DNA of 64,000 nt from Candidatus Methylobacter oryzae. GTDB lineage: Bacteria; Pseudomonadota; Gammaproteobacteria; Methylococcales; Methylomonadaceae. The position numbers were made by a program, and so were the translations under genes. Positions 1 through 7,955 of this stretch are shown piece after piece; position 1 is the stretch's first letter; every line of letters starts with the position of its first letter. Location of the stretch: positions 1-64,000 of the forward strand of contig NZ_RYFG02000118.1 in NCBI RefSeq assembly GCF_003994235.2. Reading direction: 5' to 3'. Below the pieces are notes generated by a model. The model was not told the origin of the DNA, ran no database searches, and worked only from the letters and a program-made list of their open reading frames with translations.

Positions 1-65
1 AGGTTATCGCCACGTTCATCACCGGCTTTATGCCGGGCAAAGACCAGCTCAATCCACAATATTAA
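1..65 (+). CDS. C-terminal tail of an unidentified protein (partial)
   Basis: An open frame enters from the left edge and stops with TAA at 63-65. Only about 20 residues are visible, ending in GKDQLNPQY. That is too little to assign a family. An imperfect hairpin follows at 145-160 (CCGG with a bulge, then ATTCCGG) and could end this transcript, but it lacks a convincing T run. The call rests only on the open frame and the gene-free stretch after it. Confidence 0.45.
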   Translation, partial: VIATFITGFMPGKDQLNPQY

Positions 66-263
66 CCAGCGGTCAATGCGTAACTTCTAAAACTGATCCT
101 GCGTTTCAAAAAGCTTATCAGCTATCTTAAAAAATCATGATTTTCCGGGAATTATTCCGGACTGATTGATATACTCGTTACAGATTAAAATCCGGTAAGT
201 CGGGCGGGAAGTGTTTTTTACTTCGAGTTAAAACCGAATTTTCAAGCGTGAAGGGGTATTGCT

Positions 264-1091
264 ATGCAAAAGAACCTGTTACGGTTGTATCCGAATTCTT
301 GCGATAACATCCTCATTAAAGGCTTATATCTTGCCCATCAATTACATAAGTTGGGCGATGCGGAATCTCCGTTTGTCTATGCCAACTTTCTGTCCAGCCT
401 GGACGGGCGCATTGCTGTAGAAGATGCCGTTCAAGGCGGCACACACATCCCTAAGCATATAACCACAGCTTCCGATTTTGCCCTGTTCATGGAGCTGCAT
501 GCGCAGGCAGATTGTATTATTACTCACGGCGGCTATATGCGGGCATTAGGAGAAGGCCGTCTTGGCAACATCTTGCAGGTCAAGGACAAAGACCTTATTG
601 AATGGCGCAGTAACAACGGCTTAAAGCCTCAGCCCGCCGTCGTCATCGCCAGCGCCAGCCTGAATTTTCCTATCCATGACAGTATTCAAGAACATGCGCA
701 AACCGTCCATATAGCTACCGGAAGACACGCCGATCCCGAACGTATCCGATACTGGCAAGACCTGGGATACAACCTGATGTTTACCGGCGAAGACAAGATG
801 GTGCATGGCGCGCCTTTGATTCGTCAGTTAAGCGCATTAGGTTTCAAGACGATTTATTTGGTGGCTGGGCCGCAAATGCTGGACACCGTTATCAGGGAAA
901 AACAATTATCAAGGCTATACCTGAGCATGACCCACCAGCTCATAGGCGGCAAAGACTTTCGCACTTTGCTGGCCGGAGCCATGCTTGGCCCGGAAGGTAA
1001 CCTGAGGCTTGAAACGCTGTACTACGAACAGGACTCGCCGGCCGGAACCGGTCAGTTTTTCATGCAATTCGGCCTGAATCGAACCGCTTAG
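264..1091 (+). CDS. RibD C-terminal domain (pyrimidine/dihydrofolate reductase-like) protein
   Basis: A 275-residue protein of the RibD-C/DHFR-like fold. Members reduce the ribose of a riboflavin precursor or a pterin-like substrate with NAD(P)H. The visible family signature is the segment around residues 37-50 (YANFLSSLDGRIA), followed by a HADCIITHGGYMRA-like stretch (here QADCIITHGGYMRA) and the C-terminal VAGPQMLD region that forms part of the nucleotide site. The deaminase half of true RibD is absent, so it is a stand-alone reductase. A GAAGGGG ribosome site precedes the ATG. The next gene starts 13 bases after its stop and a pterin dehydratase follows, so a pterin- or flavin-linked role is likely but not shown. 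The exact substrate cannot be read from sequence. Confidence 0.8.
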   Translation: MQKNLLRLYPNSCDNILIKGLYLAHQLHKLGDAESPFVYANFLSSLDGRIAVEDAVQGGTHIPKHITTASDFALFMELHAQADCIITHGGYMRALGEGRLGNILQVKDKDLIEWRSNNGLKPQPAVVIASASLNFPIHDSIQEHAQTVHIATGRHADPERIRYWQDLGYNLMFTGEDKMVHGAPLIRQLSALGFKTIYLVAGPQMLDTVIREKQLSRLYLSMTHQLIGGKDFRTLLAGAMLGPEGNLRLETLYYEQDSPAGTGQFFMQFGLNRTA

Positions 1092-1104
1092 AAGGAGACG
1101 CACA

Positions 1105-1815
1105 ATGAAACAATGGGTCTGCACAAGCTGTGGTTATAACATGATCGGCGATCTTCCGGATGTCTGTCCATTTTGCGGAGCTCATCGCGACAAGTTTCTC
1201 AGTTGGGAGGAAGCCGAGAGAATTTATCGCGTCACTGCAACTCAAATCAATGACAGAGTTACGCAATTGGTTTCAGTGCCCAAGCTGGGGCTGGAGCATG
1301 CTGCCTACCGGATTGAAATGCAAAACGAAGCTGTTTGGATCGACTGTCCTTCCGCATTTAATCACACGCTGGAGCCGGTCGGCAAAATTTTTTTTACTCA
1401 CCCGCATTTTATGGGCGCATCTAATCAATACCGGGAACTCTGGAATGCAAAAGTTTATTTGCATGCTTTGGATGCGGAAAATCTTTTGATTCAGGCATTT
1501 CCTGTCGATGAGTCTTTCCATCATGACTTTGTGAATAATGGATTAGCCGCTTACCACATAGGCGGCCATACCTTGGGCTATACGATTTACATTTACCGGG
1601 ACGTATTGTTTATTTGCGATTATGCGTTCCCGCCCGGCCCGAACATGCGCTTAAACCCGTTCGGGCCGAATGTCGAAACCCTGCAAGGCGCCGAACGGAT
1701 ACTGCCGATTATTAATCACAGTTCTTTAACAACCGTTTGCGGTTATAACTATGTCTGCGATTTCGACAAATGGTTGCCTGATTTTGAGCGCGCTATTGAA
1801 AATTTCAGTCATTAA
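1105..1815 (+). CDS. Rubredoxin-like domain fused to a metallo-beta-lactamase-fold domain
   Basis: A 236-residue protein. Residues 1-35 form a rubredoxin-type knuckle with two CxxC pairs (CTSC and CPFC), expected to bind one iron or zinc. From about residue 50 the chain has the metallo-beta-lactamase fold: HPHFMGAS, GGHTLGY, and an ICDYAF strand. The usual HxHxDH metal motif is degraded: the two first histidines are present, but the D and third H positions are M and G. The second metal site is therefore probably lost or altered. The order resembles a reversed flavodiiron/rubredoxin pairing without the flavodoxin domain. AAGGAG lies 7 bases before the ATG, and the gene is tightly spaced after the RibD-like gene, so the two are probably co-transcribed. 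Function unknown; redox or hydrolase roles are both possible. Confidence 0.75.
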   Translation: MKQWVCTSCGYNMIGDLPDVCPFCGAHRDKFLSWEEAERIYRVTATQINDRVTQLVSVPKLGLEHAAYRIEMQNEAVWIDCPSAFNHTLEPVGKIFFTHPHFMGASNQYRELWNAKVYLHALDAENLLIQAFPVDESFHHDFVNNGLAAYHIGGHTLGYTIYIYRDVLFICDYAFPPGPNMRLNPFGPNVETLQGAERILPIINHSSLTTVCGYNYVCDFDKWLPDFERAIENFSH

Positions 1816-1859
1816 ACTTTGGCGTGGCTGACAATGCCGGACACGAATGGAGACTATCT

Positions 1860-2204
1860 ATGACCGACCTGACGCATAAAACATGTGAAGTATGTAGAAT
1901 CGGCGCCCCACTGGTCACCGACGCGGAAATTGACGAATTTATGCCGCAATTACGGGGCTGGGAACTTGTTGAAACCGAAGGCATCAAACGCCTGCAAAAA
2001 ACCTTCAAGTTCAGCAATTTTGAAGAAGCTTTATCGTTTACCGATAAAGTCGGCGCGTTAAGCGAGCAAGAAAACCACCATCCGGCAATTTTAACGGAAT
2101 GGGGCAAGGTGACTGTGACCTGGTGGTCTCACAAAATAAAAGGCTTGCATGTTAACGACTTTATTATGGCATCGAAGACTGACGCTTTGCTAAAGCTGAG
2201 TTGA
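1860..2204 (+). CDS. phhB: Pterin-4a-carbinolamine dehydratase
   Basis: A 114-residue enzyme that dehydrates 4a-hydroxytetrahydropterin during recycling of the pterin cofactor of aromatic amino acid hydroxylases. The family core is visible: W..E...I.R.F.F..F..A..F...V..L.E...HHP (here ENHHPAILTEWGKVTVTWWSH), with the paired histidines and the tryptophan-rich strand. The N-terminus carries an extra CEVCRIGAP segment, common in proteobacterial members. I chose the ATG at 1860 because GGAG sits 7 bases before it; an in-frame GTG at 1824 has no such site. The last codons (KLS and TGA) come from the start of a dispersed repeat, so the native C-terminus may have been replaced. Confidence 0.9.
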   Translation: MTDLTHKTCEVCRIGAPLVTDAEIDEFMPQLRGWELVETEGIKRLQKTFKFSNFEEALSFTDKVGALSEQENHHPAILTEWGKVTVTWWSHKIKGLHVNDFIMASKTDALLKLS

Positions 2205-2251
2205 GCAGTTTGCCTGCTCAAACGAAACTTATGCCTTCTGGGTATAAGGCT
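2192..2251 (+). repeat. Two-hairpin dispersed repeat, copy 1
   Basis: Copy of the roughly 55-bp element found seven times in the window. It begins TAAAGCTGAG, has stem 1 TTGAGCAG/CTGCTCAA with a 5-base loop, and then stem 2 CTTAT..CC/GGGTATAAG. The first bases supply the last codons and stop of phhB. Confidence 0.85.
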
Positions 2252-2306
2252 ACAATAGCTGTCTGAATGATCGGATTTAATGTAACTTTCAGCGTATTCC
2301 TAATAT

Positions 2307-2409
2307 AGAACACGGATGACACGGATTGGACGGATTTTTAGTCCTACCCCCGGTTTGTTTTTCGCTTTTAATCCGTGTTGATCTGTTTAATCCGTGTCAT
2401 CCGTGTTCC
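2307..2409. repeat. ATCCGTG-type long inverted repeat, copy 1
   Basis: An approximately 100-bp element whose left arm is built from GAACACGGAT and ACACGGAT units and whose right arm is the reverse complement (AATCCGTG, ATCCGTGTTC). Copies 2 and 3 are at 23921-24020 and 34821-34922. It lies between the convergent phhB and acnA genes. It could fold into a long hairpin and act as a bidirectional terminator or be a non-autonomous mobile element; no open frame is present. Confidence 0.8.
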
Positions 2410-2495
2410 ATTTTTCTATGTGTTGAATAGTTACGATTTAATCCGGTTCAACCGCTATTTTTAAGGTTATTGGTAATAGACCGATCTAATCCAAG

Positions 2496-5294
2496 TTACA
2501 CTAATTTTTTTAAAACCGTGCGTAAAATCCCCCCGTCCCGGTAATACTGGATTTCAATCGGCGTATCGATACGGCTGACGGCTTTAAAAGTCGTGACGGT
2601 TCCGTTTGTCGCCGTTGCCGATACATTGACCACTTCCTGCGGTTTCGCGTTGTCGCCTATGTCGATTGCAAACGTTTCCTTGCCGGTCAGATTCAAGCTT
2701 TTAGCCGATTCGCCGTTGACGAATTGCAGCGGCAAAATGCCCATGCCGATCAGGTTGCTGCGGTGGATACGCTCGTAACTTTCGGCAATGACCGCTTTAA
2801 CGCCCTGCATGAACGGGCCTTTAGCGGCCCAGTCGCGCGACGAGCCCGAGCCGTATTCCTTGCCGGCCAGGATGCACAGCGGGATGCCGGCTTTTTTATA
2901 TTTCATCGCCGCATCGAAAAACGTCATCCGCTCGCCGGTCGGATGGTAAATCGTTATATTGCCTTCGACGCCGGGAAGCCGCCGGTTGCGAACCCGCCTA
3001 TCTTCAGTCTCGTCCTTGCTCATCACCTCGTCGTTGCCGCAAGCCGGCTGGTCGGTTGTCGCATCGTCCTCGACGCCGATAACCAGCTGGTTGCGAATGC
3101 GGATATTCGCGAACGTGCCGCGAGCCATGACTTGATCGTTGCCCCGGCGCGAACCGTAACTGTTCCAATCTTTTTGCTGCACGCCATGTTCCAAAAGATA
3201 GTGCGCCGCCGGCGAACCGGGGGCGATTTGGCCGGCCGGCGAAATATGATCGGTAGTCACCGAATCGCCGAACAAAGCCAGCACTTTAAGGCCTTTCAGC
3301 GCCTGGATTGACTGCCGGTCTTTACTCAACGCTTCAAAGAACGGCGGTTTTCGGATATAGGTCGAATTTTCGTCCCAGCCGTACAACTCGGTGCCGGAAA
3401 CTTCGATTTCCTGCCATGCTTGAGTGCCTGTGAATACATCAGCATAACGCTCGCGGAACATCTCCGGCGTTACAAATTGCCTGATTACCTCGGCCACTTC
3501 CCAGGGCGTAGGCCAGATGTCTTTCAGGTAAACCGGCTTGCCGTTCTTGTCTTCACCCAGCGGTTCGCGGGTAATATCTAAAGCCGTCGAGCCGGCCAGC
3601 GCATAGGCAACGACCAGCGGCGGCGAAGCCAGGTAATTGGTCTTGGTCAGCGGATGCACGCGGCCTTCGAAATTTCGGTTGCCGGACAGTACGGCCGATA
3701 CGACCAAATCGTTATCCACTATCGCTTTCTCAACCGCTTGATCCAGCGGGCCGGAGTTGCCGATACAGGTCGTGCAGCCGTATCCGACCAGGTAAAAACC
3801 CAGTTGTTCGAGATAGCCAAGCAAGCCCGACTGTTTTAAATATTCCGTCACCACCAAAGAACCGGGAGCCAGAGAAGTTTTGACATAGTTTTTAACTTTC
3901 AGCCCCCGTTCCAGCGCTTTTTTGGCGACCAGGCCTGCTGCCAGCATGACCGACGGGTTGCTGGTATTCGTGCAGGAGGTAATCGCTGCAATGACGACTG
4001 CGCCATGGGTAATTTTCTCGTCGGCATTATTTCTCGATACGATGCCGCTACGTTCCAGGTCCCGCTCGAATAGCCCCATGCCTTTGATGCCTGAAGGTTC
4101 AACCAGCATCTGCCGGTAAGTCGGCCCGACCTGGCTCAGGTCAATGCGGTCTTGCGGCCGTTTCGGACCTGCCACCGACGGTTCGACGGTGCCAAGATCG
4201 AGTTCCACGGTTTGCGTAAATTCGGGATCCGGCATCTCGTCGGTGCGGAACAGCCCTTGTTCTTTCGCGTAACGCTCAGCCAGGTCGATTAAGTCGTCAT
4301 GACGTCCGCTGAAACGCATATAGCTGAGCGTCTCGTCGTCGATAGGGAAGAAACTGACCGTCGAGCCTTGCTCCGGCGCCATATTGCTGAGCGTGGCCCG
4401 GTCGGGGATGCTCAGGTTGCTCAGTCCCGCGCCGTAAAATTCGACGAACTTGCCGACCACGCCAAAGCTTCGGCACAGCTCGGTAATGCGCAGCACCAGG
4501 TCGGTCGCGGTCACGCCCGGAGCCAGCATGCCGGTCAGCTTGATGCCGACGACGTCCGGCACCAGCATGTAAATCGGCTGGTCCAGCATCACCGCTTCGG
4601 CTTCGATGCCGCCGACGCCCCAGCCCAACACGCCCAGGCCGTTGATCATCGGCGTATGCGAATCGGTGCCGACGCAACTGTCGGGGTAGCAGACGTTTTT
4701 GTCCTTGTTGTGGAACACGACCGGGGCCAGGTATTCCAGATTAACCTGGTGAACGATGCCGGTCGAAGGCGGCACCACGCGAAGATTCCGAAACGCCGAT
4801 TGTCCCCATTTCAGGAACTCATAGCGTTCGGCATTTCTTTGAAATTCGACGGTTTCGTTCAGCAGCAGCGCATTGCTCTTGCCGAAATAATCCACCTGCA
4901 CCGAATGGTCGATGACCAGATCGCAGGGAATCAGCGGATTGATTTTTTTCGGATCGCCGCCGAGTTGCCGCATTGCATCGCGCATTGCGGCCAGATCGAC
5001 AAGGGCCGGAACGCCGGTAAAGTCCTGCAATATCACCCTGGCCGGCTTGTACGGTATCTCATAGCGCGCGCCTTGCGGCTGCCAGTTAGCTACGCTCAGG
5101 ACATGCTCTTGCGTAATCACGTTGTTGTCGCAGTTGCGCAATAACGATTCGAGCAGGATTTTGATCGTGTACGGCAGCCGCGAGACATTAGCCGCGCCGC
5201 CAGCCTCAAGCCGGGGTAAAGAATAATAGGAAACCGAGCCGATGCTGTCCGCTTTTAGTTGTTGACGCGCGCCAAAGAGATCGTGGGTAGTCAT
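2496..5294 (-). CDS. acnA: Aconitate hydratase A
   Basis: A 932-residue TCA-cycle and glyoxylate-cycle enzyme that interconverts citrate and isocitrate using a [4Fe-4S] cluster. The cluster cysteines lie in [12 protein letters not shown] and in [12 protein letters not shown]. The swivel domain carries [17 protein letters not shown] with the active-site serine and arginine. I start at the ATG at 5294 ([13 protein letters not shown]) because GTGAGG is 10 bases upstream and this matches the family N-terminus; the longer frame to 5378 adds 28 unlikely residues. One oddity lies around 2985-3150: the [11 protein letters not shown] segment is followed by about 35 extra residues that look like a diverged second copy (GNDQVMA... 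then GNDEVMS...; [11 protein letters not shown] then [11 protein letters not shown]). Otherwise it is full length. Confidence 0.95.
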   Translation of the reverse strand: MTTHDLFGARQQLKADSIGSVSYYSLPRLEAGGAANVSRLPYTIKILLESLLRNCDNNVITQEHVLSVANWQPQGARYEIPYKPARVILQDFTGVPALVDLAAMRDAMRQLGGDPKKINPLIPCDLVIDHSVQVDYFGKSNALLLNETVEFQRNAERYEFLKWGQSAFRNLRVVPPSTGIVHQVNLEYLAPVVFHNKDKNVCYPDSCVGTDSHTPMINGLGVLGWGVGGIEAEAVMLDQPIYMLVPDVVGIKLTGMLAPGVTATDLVLRITELCRSFGVVGKFVEFYGAGLSNLSIPDRATLSNMAPEQGSTVSFFPIDDETLSYMRFSGRHDDLIDLAERYAKEQGLFRTDEMPDPEFTQTVELDLGTVEPSVAGPKRPQDRIDLSQVGPTYRQMLVEPSGIKGMGLFERDLERSGIVSRNNADEKITHGAVVIAAITSCTNTSNPSVMLAAGLVAKKALERGLKVKNYVKTSLAPGSLVVTEYLKQSGLLGYLEQLGFYLVGYGCTTCIGNSGPLDQAVEKAIVDNDLVVSAVLSGNRNFEGRVHPLTKTNYLASPPLVVAYALAGSTALDITREPLGEDKNGKPVYLKDIWPTPWEVAEVIRQFVTPEMFRERYADVFTGTQAWQEIEVSGTELYGWDENSTYIRKPPFFEALSKDRQSIQALKGLKVLALFGDSVTTDHISPAGQIAPGSPAAHYLLEHGVQQKDWNSYGSRRGNDQVMARGTFANIRIRNQLVIGVEDDATTDQPACGNDEVMSKDETEDRRVRNRRLPGVEGNITIYHPTGERMTFFDAAMKYKKAGIPLCILAGKEYGSGSSRDWAAKGPFMQGVKAVIAESYERIHRSNLIGMGILPLQFVNGESAKSLNLTGKETFAIDIGDNAKPQEVVNVSATATNGTVTTFKAVSRIDTPIEIQYYRDGGILRTVLKKLV

Positions 5295-5391
5295 GACAGA
5301 AACCTCACTTATGTTTTGGGTCTTTCCACTTAACGGGGGCAGTTTAAAGTTAAACTTTTTACCTTCGTACATTGTCATTAAGTTCAGCCTT

Positions 5392-5474
5392 GTAGGAGCG
5401 AGCCATGCCCGCGATGAACGCGTTGCAAAGTCGATAATCGCCGCGCAAATATCGCGGGCACGGCCCGCTCCTAC
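5392..5474. repeat. GTAGGAGCG-type inverted repeat
   Basis: The left arm reads GTAGGAGCGAGCCATGCCCG and the right arm CGGGCACGGCCCGCTCCTAC, giving an imperfect inverted repeat with an internal CGCGAT..ATCGCG pairing. It looks like a REP/MITE-type intergenic element. Only one copy is in the window, so its status as a family is from general knowledge of such elements. Confidence 0.6.
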
Positions 5475-5711
5475 GGTTTCATTGTAATGGCAGTTTCCCT
5501 TCGACAGAGCTCTCCTGAGCTTCGTCGGTGGAGAGGGCGAACATTTAAACTTGTCGCCTGTCCTGTCTCAAATAGGAAACGAAAAATGACAATTTAAGTA
5601 GCTTTTACCTGTATCTGTAACAGCGTCAAGATTCTTGATTCTATTTTGAGTTAATTGGGAGTTTAATTTTTGTTGAAAAAAGCATGTAAATGACATTACC
5701 GATGTTGCTCA

Positions 5712-5882
5712 GCGTCCACGAAAAGCGCAAAAAAATATCAGCCGTCGATTTCTCGCTGACAATGTCACATCCGGCCTTCATTAATAGGTTCTGCCTGTCC
5801 GGAACGTTGCCTGTTAGACCTTCCAGGTTTTGAAAACCTGGAAGGTCTGTCTAGTATTTTCGTGCTTTTCGTGGACGACGCT
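5712..5882. repeat. Nested palindromes
   Basis: Outer arms GCGTCCACGAAAAGC (5712-5726) and GCTTTTCGTGGACG (from 5864) face each other across about 140 bases. Inside lies a perfect palindrome at 5816-5848: 16-base arms starting AGACCTTCCAGG around a single central G. It resembles a small non-autonomous element nested in another. No coding capacity. Confidence 0.65.
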
Positions 5883-5945
5883 TTTTTATCATCGGTATGC
5901 GTAACATCAATGACTCAGCTAAACTGAATCACTGATAACGCACAA

Positions 5946-7946
5946 CTACTCAAGATATTCGCTTTGCCGCGAAGCATTGAAACGCCGCCGGAACAACAAG
6001 CCGTCATCGGTGCTTGGATCAAGCGTTTCCCGTAGGTAAGGCAAGCATTGAATCAAGCTTGGCGGCGGGGTGGTGGTCGTCACGATGTATTGGAACGGCG
6101 CTTCATCGCCATACGCTTCCAGTTCTATACGCTGGATCATCAGCAAGAAGTTTTCGTATAGGCCGGAACTCATATCCGCCTCTCGCGGGCAGTCGTGAAT
6201 CAGCAGGCCCGGAAAAGAGCTCGCCGGATCCACAGCGTCGAGCATGCAGACCAAATCGCCCAGCAAGACTTCCATCACGCGATAAGCTTCGCCGCCGCGA
6301 ACCGACAGTTGGAATGGACGCACTTCATCGCGTAGCGCAAAAGAACCAAAGGCCTCATTCGATAACAGGGCTTGCGCAAGTATATCCGTGAGTTCGCCAA
6401 GGCTTTTTTCGCGGCTAGACCTTTGCTGTTTCAGCATCTGAAGTTGCAGGCGTTTATTGTCGATGTCGCTGGAGATTGAACCGCTTCGGGCAACCGATTT
6501 CCGAATCGTTTCGGCGGCCGCCGGCGAACCCGAAGTTCGCTCCCATCTTGCCAGTTCATCCAGTAAACGGCGGCCCCGATCGACTTCGAGCGCGACGGAA
6601 TCTCGCTTCATCCTTAAAGACTTGCATTCTTGCTCTTTTGCGGATATTAGGCTTGACGCTTTCTCTACCGCCTCGTTCAGTGCGTTCCGGCGTGCCAATG
6701 CCGCAACTGTGCGAGCCGTCCAATCTTCCGCCGCGTGTGCCAGTGCGCGTTGATCCCGGCGATCTTTCATATTCATCGCTTGTAACCTTTGCAATTCATC
6801 CTGAATATGTTTGCAATCCTGAAAGGGCAGGTCACCGTGCTGGCAGTGGCCGGTTAATTCAAGAAGCGATAGACGCCGGTTAGCGATCTGTTTGGTAGCG
6901 CTTTCGTCCTGACGCCGGGCTGCATCGGCTAATTGAAAATCCTTGTCGGCTTGGTCATAGTCGCGTTTTCGTAATCGCCCGTCTACTTGAAGCTCAATCA
7001 GTTGTTCGCCGGCTTGCGCATACCGGGCGTCGGCTTCGGCAAGATTTGCCTCCGCTTTTTTCCTGGCTTCTTCCACTTTGTCTACAACGGATTCTTTGAA
7101 CAAATCGTCGGAGTAGAGTGGTAGGTCATCCGCTACTTGCAACCAAGCTCGAAGTTCCGATTCAATGCGGCGACGGATCAGTATCGGTTCCTGTTCGAGC
7201 CGTGCGGTTTCTTGTTGCACTTTTTCAAGATCGAGTTCAAGAGTACGTATCTGTCTTAACAGTTTCGATTCCTGCCGGTCCAGCAAGCCGAGAACGGCGC
7301 GGATCACGATCGGCGGATCTTGTCGGGAGCGCTGCAAACGTGTGCCTTCTCCTTCCCGCCAGGCAAAATAAGACTTGAAGCGCGAACCCTGATCGCGGGT
7401 TATCCAAGCCAAAACATGGTGCCATTCAATGGTTTGTCCTGTCTCAGGGATAAGGCGCGGCGACACGTTCGACATCATTGCATTGGCCAACAGTATGTCG
7501 AAATCCTTGAAAACCAGGTTGCCGCCATCGCGCAGCAGGGATTCCAGATCGTTTCCGGCCTTAACGATGCCGTCCTTATAAGCATTGAAGAAACGGAACA
7601 CCGTAAAGGTTTCATCGGCAACATGCACCACCATGCCGACCCCGCCATGAGGAAGCTCGCTATACAATTCATCCCTGAGTTCGTTGACCGATTTGGCATT
7701 GTCGCCAAGGCAATGGCGGAGCAATAAACATAAGGATGTTTTACCGACTCCGTGTCCCGCCGCATGAATGCCGGTGGCGCTGCCGGCAACCGGCTCGTGA
7801 GCCCAAACGACATTTAAGCCCCGCCGAAACTCAATCGAGCGGATACAGCAGCCGGCTTCGGCTTTGCCGAATATCGCCAAACGCTCGACCCATAGGCGGG
7901 GCGATGATTTTTGTGCCGAAAGGCGTCCGATGAGTTCTTTCATCAT
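5946..7946 (-). CDS. SMC/Rad50-like ATPase of the defence island
   Basis: A 666-residue protein with split-ATPase architecture. An N-terminal Walker A lies near residues 66-74 (AGHGVGKTSLC). A long charged, coiled-coil-prone middle follows (about 210-480, rich in E, R, Q, L), interrupted near residue 365 by GHCQHGDLPFQDC, a possible metal-binding hook. A C-terminal hydrophobic Walker B-like strand LLIHDCPREAD sits near residue 580. This resembles ATPases found beside helicases and methylases in anti-phage loci. It is the last gene of the minus-strand operon, 9 bases after the methylase C-terminal frame. Its role is inferred as DNA sensing or coupling ATP hydrolysis to restriction; the family name is uncertain. 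Confidence 0.7.
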   Translation of the reverse strand: MMKELIGRLSAQKSSPRLWVERLAIFGKAEAGCCIRSIEFRRGLNVVWAHEPVAGSATGIHAAGHGVGKTSLCLLLRHCLGDNAKSVNELRDELYSELPHGGVGMVVHVADETFTVFRFFNAYKDGIVKAGNDLESLLRDGGNLVFKDFDILLANAMMSNVSPRLIPETGQTIEWHHVLAWITRDQGSRFKSYFAWREGEGTRLQRSRQDPPIVIRAVLGLLDRQESKLLRQIRTLELDLEKVQQETARLEQEPILIRRRIESELRAWLQVADDLPLYSDDLFKESVVDKVEEARKKAEANLAEADARYAQAGEQLIELQVDGRLRKRDYDQADKDFQLADAARRQDESATKQIANRRLSLLELTGHCQHGDLPFQDCKHIQDELQRLQAMNMKDRRDQRALAHAAEDWTARTVAALARRNALNEAVEKASSLISAKEQECKSLRMKRDSVALEVDRGRRLLDELARWERTSGSPAAAETIRKSVARSGSISSDIDNKRLQLQMLKQQRSSREKSLGELTDILAQALLSNEAFGSFALRDEVRPFQLSVRGGEAYRVMEVLLGDLVCMLDAVDPASSFPGLLIHDCPREADMSSGLYENFLLMIQRIELEAYGDEAPFQYIVTTTTPPPSLIQCLPYLRETLDPSTDDGLLFRRRFNASRQSEYLE

Positions 7947-7955
7947 GCATTCTCT

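Larger units (their letters stand above)
5295..5945. other. Gene-free, repeat-rich spacer
   Basis: The 650 bases between acnA and the defence ATPase contain no convincing gene. They hold the acnA ribosome site, a GTAGGAGCG-type inverted repeat (5392-5474), a CCTTCGACA..GGGCGAAC block (about 5502-5545) similar to one near 36427, and a nested inverted repeat (5712-5882). The 60 or so bases before 5946 are AT-rich. Confidence 0.7.

Noticed and set aside
4299-5144. A 281-codon plus-strand open frame opposite acnA
   Set aside because: It mirrors the GC-rich third codon positions of acnA and encodes a composition (many H, R, Q, A) typical of an antisense shadow, with no family resemblance.
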